DNA of 64,000 bases from Dactylellina haptotyla (Eukaryota > Ascomycota > Orbiliomycetes > Orbiliales > Orbiliaceae): NCBI GenBank assembly GCA_031310005.1, contig CM062383.1, positions 3,472,001 to 3,536,000 on the forward strand. Reading direction: 5' to 3'. Of this stretch, positions 57,331 through 64,000 are shown piece by piece (position 1 is the stretch's first letter; each line of letters starts with the position of its first letter). The notes under the pieces were generated by a model. That model had not been told where the DNA came from. It saw only the letters and a list, made by a program, of their open reading frames with translations, and made no database searches. A program made the translations under genes and the position numbers.

Positions 57331-59810
57331 AAATATGCTTGGATTTCCACTATTTGTTATTTTTTAGTTTTTAATTTTCTTTGAGGATTTCTTTTTCGTT
57401 TGGGGGCCTTTTTGTTCTTTCGTCTGGGATTATGGGATGTCGAGTCTTTTTTTGGCCTTGCTACTTCTTTTACATTTTCTCATTATTCTTTATGATTACA
57501 GTTTTGGGACATTTGGAGTGATACGGAGAAATACTTTGTGCTTCATGGGGATTACGGATGAACGTTTTTTTATTTTTCAGTTCATACATTACATATATAC
57601 ATGAGCCGTCGCGGTTTATTGTTAATTTCTCTTAGATCACTCGTTTCGACATTGGCTATTGGAGTAACATGACACTCTCCAAGGCTTTCATGTAATCTAG
57701 CTGATATTTTTCACATTGGTCATGCGTTCCCATGCGTGGGTACACTGCATCTCCGAGCTGTGTTCAACTTTTTGCCTTTCTGATGATACTATACTCGGAG
57801 TTTGGAATTCATAGGCGATGCATGATTGGATACTTGGAGAAATTTGGTTTAGATTTTTTAGTAGGCTATGTTCAAACTACGGACTACGGAGATTAGATGA
57901 ATGCTACCGAGAAACCACTTAAGCCAGTATATCGGGTTAGACTTTGTATACGGCGACTGAGTGGGAGAGGCGGCATTAATTCACCAAGGCAACTGACTGT
58001 AAAAAGTCCGACCGAGCCACAGAGCTCGCCTCGAATGAGGGATAAGATATTTCTAAGAGGACCGCAAATCTGTTCGGCAAGATTCAGTTGCGCTTCAATT
58101 TCTAACTTTCACCGGCGAGCGTGCAGTGCTTCCCAGTGGACGTTCGTACTTCCAGCTAATAGCTAAATACTTTCTCTCTCTCTGAAACAACACTGTTTAC
58201 ACATCTCGAACGGTGAGCGGCGAACAGGCTGAGGGAAAACCTCACGACTGACTGAACATGGGCAAAGGTTTCATGAGCCGTTAGGTTTCCGATCGCAAGC
58301 AAAAAGGGTATTGGCACGGAGGTTTGTCGCGCCCGGGCTTGTATGTTGTATTTTGATCAGGCAGTTCGGTATTGGGCGCCACGTTTTCCAGTTGAGTTGC
58401 GTTCCTAGCAAAAGCGTGCACAGGTGCACGCTCGACTGATCTTCTGTGACAGTTTAGTAGATAGAGAATTGGGATACAGTTTATGTTTACCGTGAAATAT
58501 CGAAGGAGGATTTGGAAGGTTTCTCTAGCAGGAAATTTGGTAAGAGGCTCAAGAAACTTGTTGTTTCGATAGGGGCGAATCCACTGGCGGAGCATTATTG
58601 TTCGCGACCAGTGAGAATAAATGATCCGAAGGATTAGAAAGAGAATTTGAGAATATAAGGCCGCCCGAGGAGTTTCGTAAACGCTTTCAAAATATAATGT
58701 ATACTGCTGTTAAAACCGTGAAATGTATGAACGCATTTAGGGACCGATGCAGGGTAGTGGTTTAGGTGGTCACAGTTGGATATCTGCTAGTCCGTAGAGG
58801 CACCTGTAAGCATGGCGGTAAAATCAAACAGAGCTTGGATTTGAATCAGGGAAAATAGTTTACTCACACATCGTAGTACCTCTCTTGTAGATAAATGACC
58901 TACTACTGACTAAAGGCGTCTTGATATGAGATGTATTGCGTCGTATATGGGCGTTCAGTTGTTCACGAAGGCCGGCGGATCCATACTTGGGTTAATCCTA
59001 CACAAATTCGTAGGTTGAAGTAGCTCATAAGGCAAGTCGGTAGGTAAATTTACACTCGAATCTAGTGGGCACCCAAGTCCGAATGCTACTTCACGGAGGA
59101 AGCCCAGAACAAAATTTTCGATCTATCAACCCCAAAGGCCTTTAGGGAGGAATACAGTCATATCCACCTTACTCAGTGTTATAGTACTCGTATGCCAGTC
59201 CTGGTGGGTTGTCAACTCAGAGGGTAACTTGGCTTGTCGACGTGGTGGCTTATCGTCATTCCTACAAAAGCCAATTCGCTGTTAGAAATCAATGCAACGG
59301 CTAGAGAGGATAGATAAACAGAGGGTAGGATGTTCAGGCTTGCGAAAGTCAGTAGAAAACTCCTTTTGCTTCTATTATATCATCATCAGAAGATCTTAAG
59401 ATTCACGGTCTCGTGGACTTCGTCAACGAATACAGTTTTCACAAGACATTTTACGATTTTTTGGAAAGCAAGGGACATCACGGCGTTCATAGCCCCTCAC
59501 GAGAACTTCATTTATCTCCGTTAGCCGATTCGCAGACTAAACCGAAGAGACTCTAAAAATCCGGATACATGACCTCACGGAGCTAAGTAAACTCTTGTTT
59601 CCGAGCTCGCCCTTCGGTCTTTCAAAGAAAGTAGAAACACCATAATGGCTCAAGACATGATATCTTGAAGCACCAATTTGAAATCAAGTTTAAAGAGCCA
59701 AAAATCTTACGGGCACTAGTCAACAGGTTTGCTAACGGCTGGTTGGTGAATATCAGGATGCGCTGCATCAAAACAACCAGTCCAAGGTGCATTCCTAACC
59801 ACGCAGCTGA

Positions 59811-59830
59811 CACGACATGACACGACATGA
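59811..59830. repeat. tandem decamer CACGACATGA x2
   Basis: Two exact copies in direct tandem, with partial copies (TGA before, CA after) on both flanks. There is no function to assign. Confidence 0.75.
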
Positions 59831-61254
59831 CATTACGGGCAAAGTCCCATGTAACAGTATCCTTCGCCGAAGTCAACAATAAGCGGGAACGCGAACGCTC
59901 CAGTCAGATTTGCAACCGCAAAGGTCATGTAGGTAATATCAAAAGTGTGTTGTGAAGATCTTTTCTCCTAAGCCTCGCACTTACTCGGTGCCCATCGACG
60001 GATTGACCATTTTCTTGGGAAGTCCCCCCACCGCTCGGGCGAGCCTCCCGATGATAGACTAGCCCTTGGGTCAAATACCCGGCTGAAAGAGATCTTCCAG
60101 ATGTCGAACCAATGGCTGTCATTTAGATATTGTCTCACCTCTGCCGTTACGTCTCTTAGCATATTGGAGACCACCAATATGACTATCCAAAATAATACCA
60201 AAGAAGGATCACCCCCATGGTCAGATTTGCCGCTTGTTGTTGCTAGTTTAAGAAGGAGGGTGTGTACCAGGATGCCTGCACAGCGATGTCGACAGGCTTC
60301 CGGGTTCAATTGCGAGATTTCACAAACGTAATTGTGTCTTTCAATATTTCTTGTCTAGATTATTTGCGGATGGGCTCTGATATTTCCCCTCGCAATTGAA
60401 GCATACTGGATAAGGGCTCGGAACACATGTGAGACAGTAGAATGATACACGATAGGGGCATAAATGATAAATGATTCCCTGAAAGATAATGCCAGGCTCA
60501 ACGGTAGATAGCTGAGATAATGCTCCCCACACCCTCCGCCCCTTTCGTTCTACAAACCTGACTGGCAAAGGGACGGCATCGACACCGACGGAATGGGTAG
60601 CTCTGGTCAGCCGACAGGTGAACTAGGCGAAGAATATGGTCTGTTCAGCCGAAACATGCATACCCAAAGAGGCGAACAAGCCGTCGGTTAGAAAGTGTTT
60701 TCAAGTGACGCTGAGAATGTCTTAGTTTGGTAGCCGTGTGTCGAGAGTGACAGGCCGCTAATGGCTGGATGCATTCCCTTACCCTGGCGATTCTTGCCCT
60801 GCTTTTTGATAAAATGCACCAGGAGTTTCCGATGTAGAAGGGTTCTCGCGATCGCATTGACCATGATTGGGGGGTTCGAGAACCTAAATGCTTAACCTCG
60901 TCCCGATTGCGATCTCAAAGGATTGACGTATGGAGGAGTGAGGCATTCCGGACCCTTCTGATAAGCACTTTCGAGGAACACTTCCCAGATTGCCGACTCA
61001 ACCACCCTAAATTTCCATGTTTTATTTTTACAGTCCAAGTGCAGATGCAGGAGAACCAGTTCGAGGGTCGCTATGAAGGCTGATTGGAGCACTCGGACAA
61101 ACAAATCGCAAAAGATGTTTGTGGACAACGAATGTTACCCGAAGCATATGCTCACATATGATTCGATGTGCAACAGATCGGTTGCCGCACTAAGGAGCCA
61201 ATCCCCGGAAGCGCATACTCGCACCGGGTCTCGGATGCAGTGGAACCGGTAGCA

Positions 61255-61268
61255 CCCGGGTACCCGGG
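61255..61268. repeat. perfect 14-base palindrome CCCGGGTACCCGGG
   Basis: Self-complementary over its full length and followed by a GGGAG-C-CTCCC inverted repeat (61267-61277), in a GC-rich patch within an otherwise mixed-composition region. It could form a hairpin. No gene flanks it. Confidence 0.7.
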
Positions 61269-63710
61269 GAGCCTCCCGGCGGCCACGACCAGGAACGCAA
61301 CCACCGGCCGGATCGATCTACGAAAACCAGCCCAAGTCGAAGGCATCACCAATTGTCGACATATGCTAACTCCGATGCTAAACCTCAGCTGGTCGAGGGT
61401 CATGCATCCAAAACATATCCTTTTCATTCCATAGGTCTATTCTTCCCAACTTCGTATTTCCCGCCGTGGTGATTCAAAATGCCCCGCCATTTAATTCAAA
61501 ACATTGGAAATATTGAACCTTCTGTTCAAGTTGCCAGCTTCAGGCAGCAGACCCACCCTCAAAGCCCAAATTGGCGTTTGAGGGACTTCTGAAGGCTTCA
61601 TGAGTCTCTGCAGTTTACACAATAACAGGAATATCAGGAAATGCCGAGCACCAACAAACAAACTCACACTTGCGCGCGTCAGGCGAGGGGCAAATTGAAA
61701 ATCCGAGAGACATCATGAAGGGAAAAAAGCAATCGTGCGTAAACCTACTGAGAATACAGGTTTCCCCCTCTTTGTTCGGAAACAGGCTCCTATTGAAAAT
61801 GAATGCAAGTTCGATTTTATTCACGTCTGTAAATCGACACTAACCAAACATGGGCTAAACGTGAAGCGGGCATGCAGCGAACTGCTGTACATTGGCACTC
61901 ATCAACGTCTCCCGCCCATCATTTTTCTCGCGCGAAGGAAATCTCCACGGTGCATGGCCGCGCCGGAGAAATAAAATGGACAGGTATGCAGTTGGAAAGA
62001 CACGGCACAGATCGCTGTTGGTAGGCTGGAGAACTTCTACGCACATGCACCGTGCTAGGGCTAAACTGGAAGGGATGGAAAACAAGGTGCATCGCGTGGT
62101 GCCCTCATGATCAACCACACCTCTTTCCAGAAGGAGCGCCCGTTAACACCGTTTGCTAATGCGAGGTGCTCAATTGGATATTCTGAAAACTTTTTAGCTT
62201 CGGTTCTAATGACGAATTTGGTGTGTACAGGTGGAGGAAACATTACCTTGGTCCAATCCCTTCCACCAACGGTCTTGCAGCTGAAAAACGGTTCAGTCAA
62301 ATTTGTAGACAATCTCGGGGAAAAGACGAACCTGAAATAAGTATTATATTTCGCATCTTTACAACCCAATTTGCAACATTTCTCTTCCTATATGCCGAGA
62401 CCTCCAGGCCCACTCCATTAGATTTGCGGTCGCGTCCAGGCGAGACCCTTGCTTCTCTTTCGTGTTTCGAGAGACGAGATCAGTGCGGCAAAAGCTGAAA
62501 TTGTGTTTCACTCGTCATTCACTGACGCTATTATCAAGGGTGGGTCCTCACAACTTTGGGGGGTATTACTTAAATGGACTATTCATTTTAACGGTTATAA
62601 TTCAAAGATCGTATCGTTCAATACTTTTATCGTCGGTGGATCATTTGCTGAAAATAACCAACTTTTACGAAAGAAGGTGGAGCTGAGTTCATGCGCATGC
62701 AACTAATCCTCTGCAAGAAATTACTGAAATAGGTGGTCCCAGAGATATGTTCCTGAGTCTTGAATGGCTCGGATGCAGTATTAGTATTCCGGGGGTGGAT
62801 ATATAGGTCCAGTAATATAATATTCGATTTTATTCACCTTCTCAAAGCGTTATTGGGCCTACTATTAATTCCGACAAACGTTTCTTGTGAAGCACATGTC
62901 TTAAGAATCATTATAACGCAGAACCGTTGAATATTTCGGTTAATATTGCGTCTTCTATCGCGTCTGGGTGTCCATGCTTCGGGAAACCTATACTAGCACG
63001 GAATTAAGGAAATAGTTCTTTCCAAAGTGTGGATACATAGAACCGACCAAAGAAGCCCTGATAACATTAAATACCGCTGTATATAGCTCATAAACCCTTA
63101 CGTGATTGTCGGGCGGCTGTCCCATGGTTGCAACGCGTGGTAAGGCAAGAAAAAGATTGGTGTTAAGAGAATTAGAGAAAGTATTTGATTGGTCTCCGAA
63201 ACCTTTCATCCTATACTATGGCTACTATAATAAGATCGCAGGAGCCCTCCCGTCATAGTATCACTCGTGGAAATGCACTCCGAAGTCTTAATTGTGGGCG
63301 CCACATGTACACTTCCAGTCGCCGACCAGGTGTCACCAACGCCACAGCACTGGGGAAGCGCCTATTTGACCCCAAAAAAATTTTGCTCTACATTTTGCTC
63401 TAAATTTCGGGCTTCCCGTTGAGCCCACGGAAGCCGACTTATTGTCCAGAACACAGAAAAATACGACGGCTGTATAAAGGTATACCATTGTAGGACTGAA
63501 TCTGTTCAATCAAAGTTCAGGGCAGGTGCAATGACCTGATTGATGCAGCTACAGCCGATGCATCATCGCACTCAGGAATGAATGTGGAGATTTAGGAGGC
63601 GTTGATAAATTTGTGCTGGAAGAACGAGGATTTTGCCGATACCGTTCTTCGTTGTGGCTGGAAACCCAAAATATGTTCCTGTGATTCGTCAGAAGCGGCC
63701 GGCCCCGCTT

Positions 63711-63732
63711 TTTTCGAGAGCTTTTCGAGAGC
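63711..63732. repeat. tandem 11-mer TTTTCGAGAGC x2
   Basis: Two exact adjacent copies in gene-free sequence. There is no function to assign. Confidence 0.75.
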
Positions 63733-64000
63733 CACTGCTCAAGGTCCCAAGCACAAGGGCGTTTGTCTCAGCTGAGACATAACCTTGACGTTGTCGACTT
63801 TTTGGAAATGGTAAACGATCAAAGATTGCTCCCAACGTTAGCCTACGACGCCATGGCGGGTTATATTCTCCGAATTCATGGGAAAAAGAACCGACAGAAA
63901 TGGATCATACGATTATTTTGCAGCCTCATTCCTGTTTCTGGCAAACCCTCTCCCACAGACCAAAAACGTGGCATTCTGAAATATCACGCCATGTTTTTTT

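Larger units (their letters stand above)
57331..64000. other. 6.7-kb region without a supportable gene
   Basis: Open frames here are all under 115 codons, lie on both strands and overlap each other, with no domain or splice logic. Minor structures are a perfect 14-base palindrome at 61255-61268, a 10-base tandem repeat at 59811-59830 and an 11-base tandem repeat at 63711-63732. I see no terminal repeats, target-site duplications or RNA gene. An old degraded insertion or plain intergenic DNA would both fit. Confidence 0.45.

Overview
This window is nuclear DNA of a filamentous ascomycete (Pezizomycotina). Supporting signs are short 50-120 bp introns with GTAAGT-type donors and TACTAAC/CTAAC branch sites, intron-bearing single-copy eukaryotic genes, a fungal rhodopsin-like membrane protein, a secreted GH45 and a secreted M43 protease. 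The exact class cannot be fixed from sequence alone. The secreted subtilisin relic and the small Myb-like/AT-hook proteins would fit Orbiliomycetes or a neighbouring early-diverging class, but that is only a guess.

Layout. 1-15.5 kb is gene-sparse and accessory in character. It holds a 7-TM rhodopsin-like protein, a GPI-tailed GH45 protein whose expected catalytic acid is Asn, an F-box-like protein with a tiny first exon, a protein with three YIPPHLR-type motifs, a broken subtilisin (S8) gene and the first of four Myb-like paralogues. 15.5-28.8 kb carries an ATAD2/Yta7-like AAA ATPase with bromodomain (5.8 kb, minus strand), an intron-containing tRNA-Asn, an M43 metalloprotease and a fungal ASPM/Asp-like spindle protein. 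29.1-32.4 kb is a compact cluster of three more Myb-like paralogues, two of them divergent and two in tandem. 32.8-44.7 kb is conserved housekeeping: a SET-domain protein, a cystinosin-like PQ-loop transporter, an F-box-like/beta-propeller-like protein, COP9 signalosome subunit 1 and the mitochondrial aspartate/glutamate carrier. 44.7-51.8 kb has no supportable gene. 51.8-57.3 kb encodes a large TPR plus GT41 O-GlcNAc-transferase-like protein. 57.3-64 kb again shows no gene I can support.

Most genes are unrelated neighbours, as is usual in fungi. The exception is the Myb-like family. Its members share an acidic/basic N-terminus with SUMO-type motifs, an AT-hook-like patch, one Myb/SANT-like domain and a short C-terminal TK-x-[YF]-[VI]-x2-[KR]-[MLK]-K helix module. 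In three of the four a phase-0 intron sits at the same place between the two modules. This is the best candidate here for an undescribed lineage-specific nuclear family.

All gene models were spliced by eye from splice signals, frame and family similarity. Start codons were checked to be ATG.
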